Assembly: GCA_963710615.1 (NCBI GenBank)
Contig: CAVQBF010000008.1
Span: 744,001 to 808,000, forward strand
Direction: 5' to 3'
DNA: 64,000 bases
Source of the DNA: GCA-2746605 sp963710615
GTDB taxonomy: Bacteria > Bacteroidota > Ignavibacteria > Ignavibacteriales > Melioribacteraceae
The notes below the pieces were generated by a model. That model saw only the letters and a program-made list of their open reading frames with translations, was not told where the DNA came from and searched no databases. Below, in pieces: positions 25,838 to 36,186 of the stretch (its first letter is position 1; every line of letters begins with the position of its first letter). Both the position numbers and the translations under genes were made by a program.

Positions 25838-26897
25838 GTGTGTATGTTTAAAAAAGCTTTTATAGCAATTCTAATTACTTTATTAATTATTTCTTGCACA
25901 ACAACTGTAACAACAGTATCAGATCTTGGTTTGAAGGATAATAAGTATGATACAGATTATCCTCAAGTAGAAAGGGAAATAAGTCTTGACGGAATGATAA
26001 ATTCAGTGAAAATGATTAATTCCTTAGTTTACTACGAAAGTCACTTATTTAACGAAAATACAAATTTAAAGTTAGGAGATCTGCCTTTAATTAATTTAGA
26101 ATCTTTAGCGGTAAAAAAAATAACAAGCAATGAAACAGCTAGCGGTACTGCAACAATAATTTATTCGGATAAAGGAAAGGTTGCATTATTAACTTGCGCT
26201 CACATTCTTGATTTTCCTGATACTATAATTACTTATTTTAAGGACTCATTTGGAGTAAACAGCAAAAATATTGAAAGTGTCTCTATCAAAATTCGTCAAA
26301 CTAATTTACTGCCTGAATATACCGTTTCCAATGAGGTAGAGATTTTATTATTAGATTCTGAATCTGACATAGCAATTGTGGGAAAAGAAATTTCTGCAAT
26401 AAATAAGCTCAAAATATATACCGACTAGAATAAAGATTGGCAACACTAATGAGTTAACCTGGGGGACCAAGGTATATATCATTGGATACCCTCTAAATAA
26501 TAAAATGATAACTAACGGATTAGTTAGTCCGCCACAAGTAATAGGCAAAGATTACTTTTTCGTTGATGCAGTTTTCAATCGAGGCTTCAGCGGTGGTATT
26601 GTTTTAGCAATCAGGGATGGTGCTCCAAATTTTGAACTAGTCGGAATGGTTAAATCTGGTTCTGTACATCGCAATTATATTCTGCGTCCAAATACAAATG
26701 ATCCGGATTTCATTTATTTGCCCAACCTTCCATACAGCCAAGAAGTAATTGTTGAAGAGGAAACTGACATTAAATATGGTGTAACAAAGATTATGACTGT
26801 TGAAACAATTATAGATTTTATTGATTCAAATAGAAACAAATTAGAAGATTTTGGTTATAAACTTGATAATTTATTTAAAAAAGATGTCCAAAATTAA
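25838..26897 (+). pseudogene. Trypsin-like serine protease lipoprotein, frameshifted
   Basis: Two frames together encode one protein. The first (25838/25844-26428) has a lipobox (LLIISC), the catalytic-histidine motif LLTCAHILD and the aspartate motif ESDIAIV. The second (readable from about 26427 to 26897) continues TRIKIGNTNELTWG, then IIGYPLN and the nucleophile motif NRGFSGGIVLA. Skipping one base at about 26426 joins them, so His, Asp and Ser of the triad are all retained. It would be an envelope protease of the trypsin/DegP-like fold without a visible PDZ domain. Likely explanations are sequence error or recent inactivation. Confidence 0.75.
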
Positions 26898-27928
26898 AGT
26901 AGAATCCGATTGATTCTTTCCCAAAACCAATATCAGCCCGTACAATAAAATTATTCATATTGAATCTTAAACCCAATACCGGATTAACAATCCAGCCTGG
27001 TGTGGTTTTGCCATTTCCAATATCTACTCCTACTATTCCATTAAATCGCCAGAAAATTGGAAATCTTAATTCTTGATTTAATAAAATAAATGAGTTTGAA
27101 AGATATCTATCTTGAGGTAAACCCCGTAAAGAGCTATTCCCACCAATAGAGAGCTTGTTCTGATAACTTGTGTTTGTTTGCCATTGAAGTTGTATTCTTG
27201 AAGCATAAATTAATTCAGACAATATCATTGGTATGTAAGATTGAAATGTTAGTCCTATTCTATAAAAACTTTGCTTTTTATTTATTACGTCTTTTGCATA
27301 TTGATTACTTTAGTTGAATTAATATTCCGTTTTGCGGATTTATAAAGTTAGTTCTAGTGTCTACTCTAAAATTAAATAGGAGTGGAAATATGTTGAACTT
27401 TTGAGGGAGCTAAATCTTTTAACTTTCCCAGAGGATCAAACCGATAGCAACTTAGAGCTTTTATATTGAAGTCCGAATTTGTGCAGCCAAGTCGGTGCTA
27501 AATGCACGACTAATAGTTGAACTAATCTCTATTGGTTCTCTTATATATTTTTCATCTTGTTCGTCTCCATCATTATAGTAAGTAAAGTTTATCCATTTAT
27601 CGTAGTCAACTATTAGATCAAATGCTAAATCATATTTTTTACCTTGCCTTCTCTGCATATCAGGAACAGAATAGACAAACTTATACCATCTTTCTCCTTT
27701 TGTGCTGTTATAGGCGATTAAATCAAAACTTTCTCCTTGCTGTAAAAAATTATAGAAAAAGCCTTTTGCCCCGTATCCAAAACCAACGTCCGTATCATAA
27801 TTTATAATAGGAAAGGCTTCCCATTCACTCTCATTCATATTATTAGTCTCTCCTTGAGCGTTTGAGATGCTACAATAAGAAATCAAATATAGTAAGAGAA
27901 TCAATAGTGCTCTTAATACCATGCTCAT
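26875..27928 (-). pseudogene. Omp85-type surface-antigen barrel protein, multiply frameshifted
   Basis: The 5' part (27928-27461) has a signal peptide and a barrel start (FPIINYDTDVGFGYGAKGFF). The 3' part (27228-26875) has the bacterial surface antigen signature SIGGNSSLRGLPQDRYLSNS, then LNQELRFPIFW and a terminal phenylalanine strand. Between them, 27229-27460, fragments in shifted frames still read as Omp85-like protein (for instance VDTRTNFINPQNGILIQL near 27300). At least three indels separate the pieces. It probably was or is an outer-membrane protein of the patatin/BamA-like barrel type, last in a minus-strand run of envelope genes. The 3' end overlaps the converging protease gene. 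Confidence 0.7.
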
Positions 27929-27956
27929 ATTTTTATTCTTTTCTAATGTATAGGTT

Positions 27957-29526
27957 TTAATTTAGAGCATATCTCTTTTTTACTTCTTTCCAATTATCAT
28001 ACAATATTGGCAACAACAAATCCATATTCCTTAGAACGCTTTTGACTAGTTTTATTTTAGGTGTATTGGTCTCAATATTTGCAAAATCAGTTAATGAACC
28101 CTTCCCTTTGTCAATTACCCATTCGTATAAATACCCATCAATTGTTATTGCATATGATAATTTATTTTCACCTTTAATCTTCACTTCCTCATATTCCAAA
28201 TCCATAGATTGACCAGGCAAAAGTTTAATATAGTTGTCATCTTTATGCTCAAGGAGAGCAAAGTCAGTATTTTGACTGGAAGAGAAGGAAGTTAATATTG
28301 GTTTATATTCTACTAATTTTTGTGGTAAAGTATCGTCAAAATTAATTGCATCTATTTCCCAAACATCACAAAGAGTTCGTAATCTTATATTTAATTCATT
28401 GTTCTTCATTTTTAGGAATTAGGGATTCTTACTAGCTTGCGGAATTTAACTCGATTTGCTTCAGGATAAATTAAATCAATAAATTTCCATTCTTGGCCAT
28501 TCCAAACATCAATTTTTAAAGAACTTCTTTGCAATGCTTCTTTCATTAGATCAATTATTTCTTGATCAGTTTCCAATGCTTTTGTGAAATTAACAAACTC
28601 ATCTCCAAGCATTGTCTGTAAATAGCTGAAACCTGTATTAGAAATTTCAGTATTTATTGCTGAAATAATTAATGATAAGGAATCAGAAATAGCATTGGTT
28701 TTAATGTTACAAATAGTTGATCTTCAAAATCAAATTTGGGAACTGCACTTGACAAATCAGATTTCCAGTATTTATTATCATCTCTATCTAACAATTCTAA
28801 TAGGTCTTTGCTATTTCTATCACTTGCATTTTTAATCTGTTTTAAGTCATTTACTGCAAAGAATTTATTGTTATTATCAGAGTACACCAATATATTTTTA
28901 TCAGTTTCAAAAGCAGTAAAATTAACTTTGTTTAAAAAATGGGTTTCAGGACGTTCATTAGTTATTTTAATTTTTAGTCTGTTATTTTCTGGCTGAATTT
29001 TTTGAAAAACAATACTTGAACTTGTTTCAAGCGCTTTTCCTAAAGCAGTTCCAAATGCTTCACCTTCCAAATTATAAGTTTCCCCATTCCATGAATAAAT
29101 ATAAGGACAAGAACCCCCTCCTACTTCAGATGGATAAACAATTTTTACAATTGCGTCAATACCAGTGGTTGAGGTAAGCATTGAGACACCATTTCCAACT
29201 AAAAATATATTTAAGCCTACAAAAGCTAAGGATGGCCAAAAATATGTTTCTTTGGTTTGGATATATGAAATATCTCTAAATAGAAGATTTCCTTTGTAAA
29301 TTGATTCTATATTATTCTTCTTCATTTTACCGATAATACTTATTGAAGAGTCGTTGTATGAATAAGTATCTGTAAAATATACTGTCGAATCAACTGTAAC
29401 TATTTGAATATTACCTTTTGATTTATTTTCTGCGAGTTCATTATAAGTGGATATCTCACTATTGAATACGCAACTACTGAGTAATATGAACAAGCCTAAA
29501 TAAACTTTAAATATTATTGTTTTCAT
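27957..29526 (-). pseudogene. Large lipoprotein of unknown function, frameshifted into three pieces
   Basis: Pieces at 29526-28669, 28612-28412 and 28409-27957 are parts of one protein of about 520 residues. It has a lipobox (FILLSSC), a hydrophobic helix (WPSLAFVGLNIFLVGNGV) and the segment SCPYIYSWNGETYNLEGEAF then GTALGKALE, which I know only from uncharacterised Bacteroidota-like lipoproteins. Losing one A in AAAA near 28700 shifts frame one; adding it back gives TNAISDSLSLIISAINTEIS leading into piece two. A second break lies near 28415, before CDVWEIDAINFDD. Function is unknown. It starts ten bases after the preceding barrel gene. Confidence 0.65.
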
Positions 29527-29535
29527 TTTAATGCC

Positions 29536-30687
29536 TTAATTGTTTATTACAGAAAAACCTATTCCAATATCAAAACTATTAATGTTTATTTTAGGAATAT
29601 TTGGTATTTGATAGCCCTCGGTATTTATGATTTCTAGATCCGAGTAAAAATTTTGACTTGCAGTTAAATCAAGGATAAACGAAGAAGATAAATTAAACTT
29701 TATTCCGAAGCTTAATTTAATTCCTATAGCCCTTCCACTTAGTTTAATAGATTCCAGCATCCCAGAATTATTCATTTATATACGACATTATAATTATTCA
29801 TCAGCATCAAAGTCTACTCCAGTAAATCCAATTGCTCCATAAAACTTTGTATTTTTCAAATACTGGCTGTAAGTAACCTAAAGATCGCAAGAAATGTGGT
29901 ATAGCTCAGATAGTCCTTGTGATTCCCTGTGTTATGTTAAAACCATACTTTAACTCAATACATAAGTTCTTATCAATTATGATAAAACTTGAAAAAGCTA
30001 AATATTGGAAATGAATTGAAACTTAAATTAGATTTAGCAATTTCATAACCAGGTTCAGGAATATTTTCTTCTAGCAAATTGAATAAATTACCTAATTCTT
30101 TAAAACTTGCACTATTATAAAACACTCCGAAGGAAACTCCAAAATAAGTGTCTCTTTCAATAAACTGAGAGTAGTCAATATTTTGTTTACTTAGAGGCAA
30201 TTCTTTAACAAAAGTAAATTCATATGATTTGGGATTAATTTCTTTACTGATCTTTACACTCCTCTCTTCCATTTTTACAATATTTTTCACCTCTTCATTA
30301 TTTGCAAAAATCAATTCAACATTCTGCATATTAAAGCTGCTGTAGCCTTTTTTTATACTCTCTAAGTACTGCACTCTCATCGCTGTATTTCTGATAGAAT
30401 TATAATTTAGCGTTAAAATTGTGTCTACGACTATACTGATCTTTTCGCAGTCTAACCTTACAATTGTATAGACTATCCGCACTTAAATAAAACATGGCAC
30501 TTACAAAATTTTCTTTATACTTTGGAAGAATATTGTATTCTATTTTCTCATTTAAATCTACTATTGGACCAATATCTCTACTGAGCAAAATAATTTTTGA
30601 ACTGTCTTGCGAGTAATAGCAAATGCTTGAAATCATAAAAAATGTGAAAATTAAAACTCTATTTGTTTTTTTAAGTAATCCTTTCAT
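29536..30687 (-). pseudogene. Outer-membrane barrel-like protein, multiply frameshifted
   Basis: The start (30687) has a signal peptide (LIFTFFMISSICYYSQDS). The first frame runs to NCKVRL, then resumes in another frame as DCEKISIVVDTILTLNYNS through to 29973. Further shifted fragments follow at 29780-29970 (LCIELKYGFNITQG; TKFYGAIGFTGVDFDADE). The last piece, 29775-29536, ends in an outer-membrane strand (INSFDIGIGFSVIN). At least four breaks occur in 1.15 kb. The gene is first of three consecutive minus-strand envelope genes that are all disrupted. The family is not recognised. Confidence 0.55.
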
Positions 30688-30773
30688 AACTCACCACTAA
30701 ATTTTATTTGTCAAGAATCTGAATACAAAATTTTTCTAGACTATAGTCTTCCTACTTTTTAGCCCCAAAAAGT

Positions 30774-31310
30774 TTATAGTGCATAACCAAAAATAAAAGA
30801 GGCTCTATTTCCCTTTGGGTTAATTGCGTAAACAATGTTTAGTGGAAGACTTACTCCTCCATAATCGATACTCTTTCCTATCGCCAAAACAAGTGCAGAA
30901 GTAATTACTGTTTCATCATAGCTATCTTTGGAAACCGCCAAATTAGGTCCCATCCCAAATTCTATCCCATTAGGAAACCTAATTCCAAAAGCTGTTGTTA
31001 GGCTTGGAATTATTTTCCCATATTCTACTCCGCCAAATAATGGAACAAATTGAACTACAAATGAAGGGCCTAGAATATTTTCTGGAGAAACTTGATACTC
31101 AAAATGCCAGCCAAATTGACTCAACAGTCTGTCCATCTTGTTTCTTTTAAGTGTTTTTACTAATTCTCCATCTCCATGAATAAATGTTAATCCAAGTCTT
31201 GGACCTCCCATGTTTTTTTGTTTTAGCTCTATGGGTTTATTAAAAGATTGAGATGAAACAGTATTGAAGCAAATAAATATTATAATTGCGATTACTTTTT
31301 TCCACCACAT
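30774..31310 (-). CDS. Exported outer-membrane-barrel-like protein
   Basis: The ATG at 31310 sits five bases after GGAGG and gives a signal peptide (MWWKKVIAIIIFICFNTVSS-QSF). Mature strands are barrel-like (GPRLGLTFIHGDG, FGWHFEYQVSPEN, LGPSFVVQFVPLFGGVEYGK, FGIRFPNGIEFGMGPN), and the protein ends SFIFGYAL. It is intact, unlike the envelope genes downstream on the same strand. It precedes those genes by 87 bases and follows the two-component operon. The role is unknown. Confidence 0.65.
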   Translation of the reverse strand: MWWKKVIAIIIFICFNTVSSQSFNKPIELKQKNMGGPRLGLTFIHGDGELVKTLKRNKMDRLLSQFGWHFEYQVSPENILGPSFVVQFVPLFGGVEYGKIIPSLTTAFGIRFPNGIEFGMGPNLAVSKDSYDETVITSALVLAIGKSIDYGGVSLPLNIVYAINPKGNRASFIFGYAL

Positions 31311-31409
31311 CATAACCTCCATTGTTGTTAAAGTTTCTAACTTTAATAAACAACAATGATGCATTTGAAATGTCATGATAATGTAAAAGTATTATCATTT
31401 TTCAATTTT

Positions 31410-32094
31410 TTATTTCACAAACTTATAACCTGACTTATGAATTGTTAATAGATGTTTAGGATTTGAAGGGTCATCTTCAATTTTCTTTCTGATATTCAGA
31501 ATGAAATTGTCCACTGTTCTAGTTGTTGGAAAATTTTCGTACCCCCATACATCATCCAGCAGCTGGTGTCTTGTTACCACTTCACCTTCAAGCTGAATGA
31601 AGTATTTTAGAATACTAATTTCGTAGTTGAGAAATTTCAATTTTAGAATTATCCTTCCAAATCTCTTGTTTCTTAAAGTCTATTGAAATATCTACCGAAA
31701 TGCAGTAATCTTCCAGTTCCTTCTTAAATTCAACTTGTCTTCTTAGAAGAGCTTTTATTCTTGCTATTAATTCTCTGATACTAAATGGCTTTGTTACATA
31801 ATCATCAGCTCCAATTTCCAATCCAAGAATTTTATCAATTTCTTCCCGTTTGCTAGTCAGCATAAGAATTGGTATCGTTATTCCGTTCGATCTTAAATCT
31901 TGGCATATTTCAATACCATTTTTTGTTGGCAGTATTAAATCTAAAATTATTAAATCGATATTTTCTTTTTTCCCTTTTTGATAACCTTCTTCACCATCAT
32001 TAGCAGTAAGTACTTCAAAATGTTCTTCAGCCAAAGATTCATTAAGTCCCAAAAGTATTGCTGGATCGTCTTCAATAATTAATATTCTTTTCAT
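31410..32094 (-). pseudogene. OmpR-family response regulator, broken by a single frameshift
   Basis: The receiver domain (32094-31615) is complete: EDD at 8-10, phosphoacceptor Asp52 in LIILDLILP, Thr80 and Lys102 (VTKPFS). The winged-helix domain continues in another frame (to 31410) with YEISILKYFIQ, then RHQLLDDVWGYE, TRTVDNFILNIRKKIE and KSGYKFVK. The crossing lies at 31615-31640, where one extra base replaces the expected NYEISILKYF junction with QLRN and a stop. Both halves are otherwise normal, so an intact gene or a very recent mutation is likely. It is the cognate partner of the kinase encoded 18 bases upstream. Confidence 0.85.
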
Positions 32095-32112
32095 TTTTTT
32101 CTCAATCTCCGT

Positions 32113-34578
32113 TTATTTCACCAATGGAAATTTTAAAGTCACTTTTGTACCAATTTTTATTTTACTTTTTATATTAATAGTCCCTTTATGTGCATCCATA
32201 ATATGTTTAACAATGGTAAGTCCAAGACCGGCTCCTCCGGCTTGTTCAACTTTCAAATCATTTGAACGAAAGAAAGGTTCAAAAATATTTGCTAAGTCTT
32301 CTTCAGCAATCCCCTTCCCTTTATCATCTAATTCTATGAAAGCATGCTCATCATTAGATTCCACTAAAATGTTAATTTCCTTTTTATTGGAAGAATATTT
32401 TATTGAGTTTGAAAGGATATTCATCAGGGCTTCAGAAACTGCATCTGCATCTATGTTCAATGAAATTTCGTCTGCTGAATATTTTAAATTAACATCAAAT
32501 TTATTTATGCTAAATTGATATTCCATTGTTGCCACAACTTTCTTAACAATTTCTACAAGATTAGTTGGACTAAATTTATATTGCTGAACCCCTTGTTCAA
32601 TTTTCGAGAAATCAAGAACGTTATTAATTAGTCTCGTCAATCTATTGCTTTCCCCTTCTATTATTTCCAGATAATTATTTTTCGTTTCTAAGGAAAGATA
32701 TTGAGATGATTTTAATCTTTCGGCAAACAGTTTTATTGAAGTTAACGGTGTTTTCAAATCGTGAGAAACACTTGATACAAAGTAAGTTTTAAGCTTATTT
32801 AATTCTTCCAATCGTTCGGTTTCGAGATGTTCTCTAATAACTTCTTCTTGTAATTTAATTCTTTCTAAAGTCAATGCAAGACGTGTAACAACTGTGTTTA
32901 ATAAATCAATATCTTCTGCAGTATATTTTGTTTGGCTTTTCTTTTCGCCAAGAATTAAAAATCCAAGATTTTTACCTTTTGAGTCTTTAATATTGAAAAT
33001 GAGATCAATATTATTGATTTCAGTTACTTTAATGGCGCCTTTTTTAGTGATCGCCTCAGGATCAATATTGGTGGAACAAGTTAATGGGTTGGAATCGAAC
33101 TGTAAAACGTTTCTTAAAATAAATTGAAATTTTTTATCATTTATCTTCTCAAAGTTTTTATGTGATGTTAATTCTATCTCATCAGATTTTGGATTAAGAA
33201 TCAAACACCCAATTTTATTAACAGGAATTTGATTATTAATAAAATCAATAACTACTTCCGTTAATTTTTTTGAGTTATAAATACCTTCAATTTCTCTATT
33301 CAATACTTTTATTGCTAGTCTATAATCATATTTAATTCTAAAAAATTTTCGATCCACAATTTTTTGTATCCATGTTTTTGCTGGCTGAAATAAAAGTGCA
33401 ATGGAAATTGCAGCAATTATTGATATAGTTTGAGAATTAGACACATTTAAAAGTGTTGTAAGTATGGAAAGGATCATCATATAAACTATTAGCAAAACCG
33501 TAATTACTGTAGTATAAACTATCCCTCGTCTGAATATTATATCTACATCCATTAGCCTATATTTTATAATTGAAATTCCAAATGTAATTGGAACAAAAGA
33601 GATTAAAAGCAGAACAACTTCTTCAGGAATGATTGACAGATTCCAAATTCTGAACGGAATTACCCAAAGTATTAGATAGCTAAAAGGACCTAGAATAAAG
33701 CCAATAATAATCCATCTGATTTTCTTTCGGTCAGTCTCATTCGTTGTAGTTATGTATGTATAAACAAAAACCGAAATTGCGCTTATTGTGACTAAGACAA
33801 TAAACAAACTGCTAATATCAAAAATTGAGATATAAACTCTCATCATTTCTAGGTCATTACTATTTACAAAGAAATAGAAACTTAAGCTTAGTGCAAATAC
33901 TAATAAAATTGCCGCTAAAGAAAGAACTCGAATTATTCTTGACTGCTTAAAATCTAAGCTGGAAGGAAATATAAACGCAAATTTCAAAAAGAAAACCGGA
34001 GCGAATAAGTACCCAACATGAAAACCAATTCTAGTAATAACTCCAAGATTTAAAGGAAGAATAGAATAATTCCCCCAAGTCATTAATATGATCATGCCGG
34101 TAAATACAAATGCCCAGTGAAAGCTATTTCGTAAATTTTCCCTTTCGCATTTAACCAAAACAATTATTGCAACAATAAAAAATAAGATCCCAACAATGCT
34201 GGCTATTACTAAATATGGAATGGAATAAAATGACCGCAATTCAACTGTTTTATTCAGAAATAAATTATCTCTAAGTACAACAACTTTTATTAGCTCCCCT
34301 GGATTTCTGCCATCCAAAAACATTTCAATTTCTTCCTTTGAGTCCAATTTAATATTATCAATTGAAATGATTTTGTCGCCAATCATAAATTGGGTCTGAT
34401 GATTTTCTGTTCCGATAATAACTAGCTTTGAATTTTGGGTTCCTACTGTAAAGGGAATATCAGATTTCTGGATAATATTGTAAACTCCAAGAGTGCAGAA
34501 GAGCACAATAATAAAATCAATTATGATAATATTTCTTTGACTCTTAGACAACTTTCTCAAATCAGCCTCGCAAAACAT
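32113..34578 (-). CDS. Sensor histidine kinase with PDZ and multi-helix membrane input domain
   Basis: The 821-residue protein has a membrane helix (about 20-37), a PDZ-like domain (about 42-120, QTQFMIGDKIISIDNI and GRNPGELIKVVVLRD) and seven or more further helices (about 125-395). A GAF-like region follows (about 430-570). The kinase core has phosphoacceptor His606 (SVSHDLKTP), an N box (LMNILSNSIKYSS), DKGKGIA and AGLGLTIV. It is co-transcribed with the OmpR-type regulator just downstream. The PDZ domain suggests sensing of protein or peptide C-termini in the envelope, which fits the adjoining block of outer-membrane genes; that link is inference. Confidence 0.9.
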   Translation of the reverse strand: MFCEADLRKLSKSQRNIIIIDFIIVLFCTLGVYNIIQKSDIPFTVGTQNSKLVIIGTENHQTQFMIGDKIISIDNIKLDSKEEIEMFLDGRNPGELIKVVVLRDNLFLNKTVELRSFYSIPYLVIASIVGILFFIVAIIVLVKCERENLRNSFHWAFVFTGMIILMTWGNYSILPLNLGVITRIGFHVGYLFAPVFFLKFAFIFPSSLDFKQSRIIRVLSLAAILLVFALSLSFYFFVNSNDLEMMRVYISIFDISSLFIVLVTISAISVFVYTYITTTNETDRKKIRWIIIGFILGPFSYLILWVIPFRIWNLSIIPEEVVLLLISFVPITFGISIIKYRLMDVDIIFRRGIVYTTVITVLLIVYMMILSILTTLLNVSNSQTISIIAAISIALLFQPAKTWIQKIVDRKFFRIKYDYRLAIKVLNREIEGIYNSKKLTEVVIDFINNQIPVNKIGCLILNPKSDEIELTSHKNFEKINDKKFQFILRNVLQFDSNPLTCSTNIDPEAITKKGAIKVTEINNIDLIFNIKDSKGKNLGFLILGEKKSQTKYTAEDIDLLNTVVTRLALTLERIKLQEEVIREHLETERLEELNKLKTYFVSSVSHDLKTPLTSIKLFAERLKSSQYLSLETKNNYLEIIEGESNRLTRLINNVLDFSKIEQGVQQYKFSPTNLVEIVKKVVATMEYQFSINKFDVNLKYSADEISLNIDADAVSEALMNILSNSIKYSSNKKEINILVESNDEHAFIELDDKGKGIAEEDLANIFEPFFRSNDLKVEQAGGAGLGLTIVKHIMDAHKGTINIKSKIKIGTKVTLKFPLVK

Positions 34579-34704
34579 TTAATCAATTATCAGCAATGGA
34601 GAAAGTAAACGAGTAGAAGAATAGGTGAGAGAAATTTTATGATACTAAAGCAATATACTTCAATGTAAAGATATTTGCTATAAAAATATTAATTTAAACA
34701 ATAA

Positions 34705-34746
34705 CCGGAAAGAACATCGTTTTTCTTGAGAATTTTTTCTTTCCGG
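34705..34746 (-). terminator. Hairpin after the EEP-family lipoprotein gene
   Basis: CCGGAAAGAA (34705-34714) and TTCTTTCCGG (34737-34746) form a perfect 10-bp stem with a 22-base loop, 45 bases after the stop of the minus-strand gene at 34791. On that strand the stem is followed by TTATTGTTT, a weak U-rich tail. It is probably an intrinsic terminator insulating the kinase operon. Confidence 0.5.
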
Positions 34747-34790
34747 GATCATAATAAATTATTTCTAAGAGTTATCTCTCCACTTTATAT

Positions 34791-35915
34791 CTATTTATAC
34801 ACAAACTCTAATTTGGCCGCAACTCCCCCATGATCTGAAGACCATAAACCGGAAGATGTCCTATCGCTGATTTCATCACCCAAAACCGCAGCTTCAACAC
34901 TTTCTAATTCAAGAATATTGTTACTGGATTTTCCATCTCGAACAAACACGTGATCTATTCTTTTTGTAAACACAACAGTTTCGTTTCTTAAATCTGAATC
35001 GTGTCCATAAGTGAAACCATCAAGGTTCGATAAATCTTTATTTAAAAGCCAAGTATCCTGAAATTCATAATCGGAAGTTATCATTTTATAACTGGGTTCG
35101 TCAGTTGCCGCACTGTTAAAATCACCGACTAATATTACTGGTATATCAACATTTTCCAGATAGCCCATAAGTTCCTCTGCTTGTGCTTTTTGAACTTCTA
35201 ATATTGTTTCATCTTCTAAATGTGTGTTTACGAAACGAAATTTGCCGTCATTTAGTTCTGCGGTTACTGCATTAAAACCTCTTGAGAATTCTATTCCCAA
35301 GTCCTCTAAGATCGCTTTAACTTGGTAATTTTTTGATTCTACATTACTAATAGAAATGCCTTTCTTGGCAAGAACTACATCAAAATCTGTAAGTCTTACA
35401 TCATCAAATTCGTTGTACGGCTCTTCAAATTTCGTTAACATGGGCATTTCAAGATCAAAATTCTGATTTTGTGCCACAACTTCATAATCAAGCCCCTTGC
35501 TTTTCAAAGTTGTCAGCAGAATTTCCAGATAATCCCAAACAACATCTTCAGCAGGGGTTGATCCTCCCATTACAGCATCGCCAGGTGATTGTTTTCTAAT
35601 AATAGAGATCTCCTGAAGCCCAATAAGATGTGGATCTTGTTCTTCAATATCTTTAGCTAATGCTTCTGCCCGTTCTGGAAAGTTTGTGGCCACTAATGTT
35701 TGAAACGCTTGTGCAACTAAAAGTGGGATTTGAGTCGGGTCTTGTGCTTGGAGAATAACATCAACATCAGTACCAACATAAACGTTTCTTGACATTACCG
35801 AAATTTTCTCAGATTGAATTATTTCATCTTCCGGTGAAACCGGATCCTTATCATTACACGATGAAAGACAACTTAAGAATAAAATAGAAGTAAATAACAT
35901 TTTTATAGCAAACAT
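34791..35915 (-). CDS. Endonuclease/exonuclease/phosphatase-family lipoprotein
   Basis: The 374-residue protein has an AGGAGG ribosome site and a lipobox (FLSCLSSC). The EEP fold is complete: ISVMSRNVYVGTD, metal-binding Glu in LIGLQEIS, VNTHLED, GDFNSAATDEPSY, RIDHVFV and the terminal SSDHGGVAA histidine. Such proteins hydrolyse phosphodiesters in nucleic acids, phospholipids or inositol phosphates; the exported location suggests a nutrient-scavenging nuclease or phospholipase. The insertion between NVYVGTDVD and LQAQDPTQIP is typical of a bacterial secreted subgroup. It is monocistronic. Confidence 0.88.
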   Translation of the reverse strand: MFAIKMLFTSILFLSCLSSCNDKDPVSPEDEIIQSEKISVMSRNVYVGTDVDVILQAQDPTQIPLLVAQAFQTLVATNFPERAEALAKDIEEQDPHLIGLQEISIIRKQSPGDAVMGGSTPAEDVVWDYLEILLTTLKSKGLDYEVVAQNQNFDLEMPMLTKFEEPYNEFDDVRLTDFDVVLAKKGISISNVESKNYQVKAILEDLGIEFSRGFNAVTAELNDGKFRFVNTHLEDETILEVQKAQAEELMGYLENVDIPVILVGDFNSAATDEPSYKMITSDYEFQDTWLLNKDLSNLDGFTYGHDSDLRNETVVFTKRIDHVFVRDGKSSNNILELESVEAAVLGDEISDRTSSGLWSSDHGGVAAKLEFVYK

Positions 35916-36186
35916 AACACCTCCTAATTTTTGTGAAAGTTTACAATGTTAAGATATGCTGTTACAATAAATTGGATGTCATAGAAATGTAAAAGTTTTG
36001 TTAGGATTTAGAAATGGAAGTATTTTTTATGTTTTATTGTATCAATAGAAACTATTGCTAAATATTGAGGTATAAATTTAGTGTTTATTTAATCTTAACA
36101 ATCTGTTAATTTAAACTTACTTATTGCAAGAAATTATTTTTGTGTTACTGCTCGCAAAGATCTTATAATTTCATTACATATAGATT

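Noticed and set aside
26400..26440. Programmed frameshift in the protease gene
   Set aside because: No slippery heptamer or following stem was seen. Many neighbouring genes carry similar indels, so error or decay is simpler.
27457..30700. Treating the short frames as separate small genes
   Set aside because: Their sequences join into longer recognisable proteins when single bases are added or removed, and most pieces lack ribosome sites.
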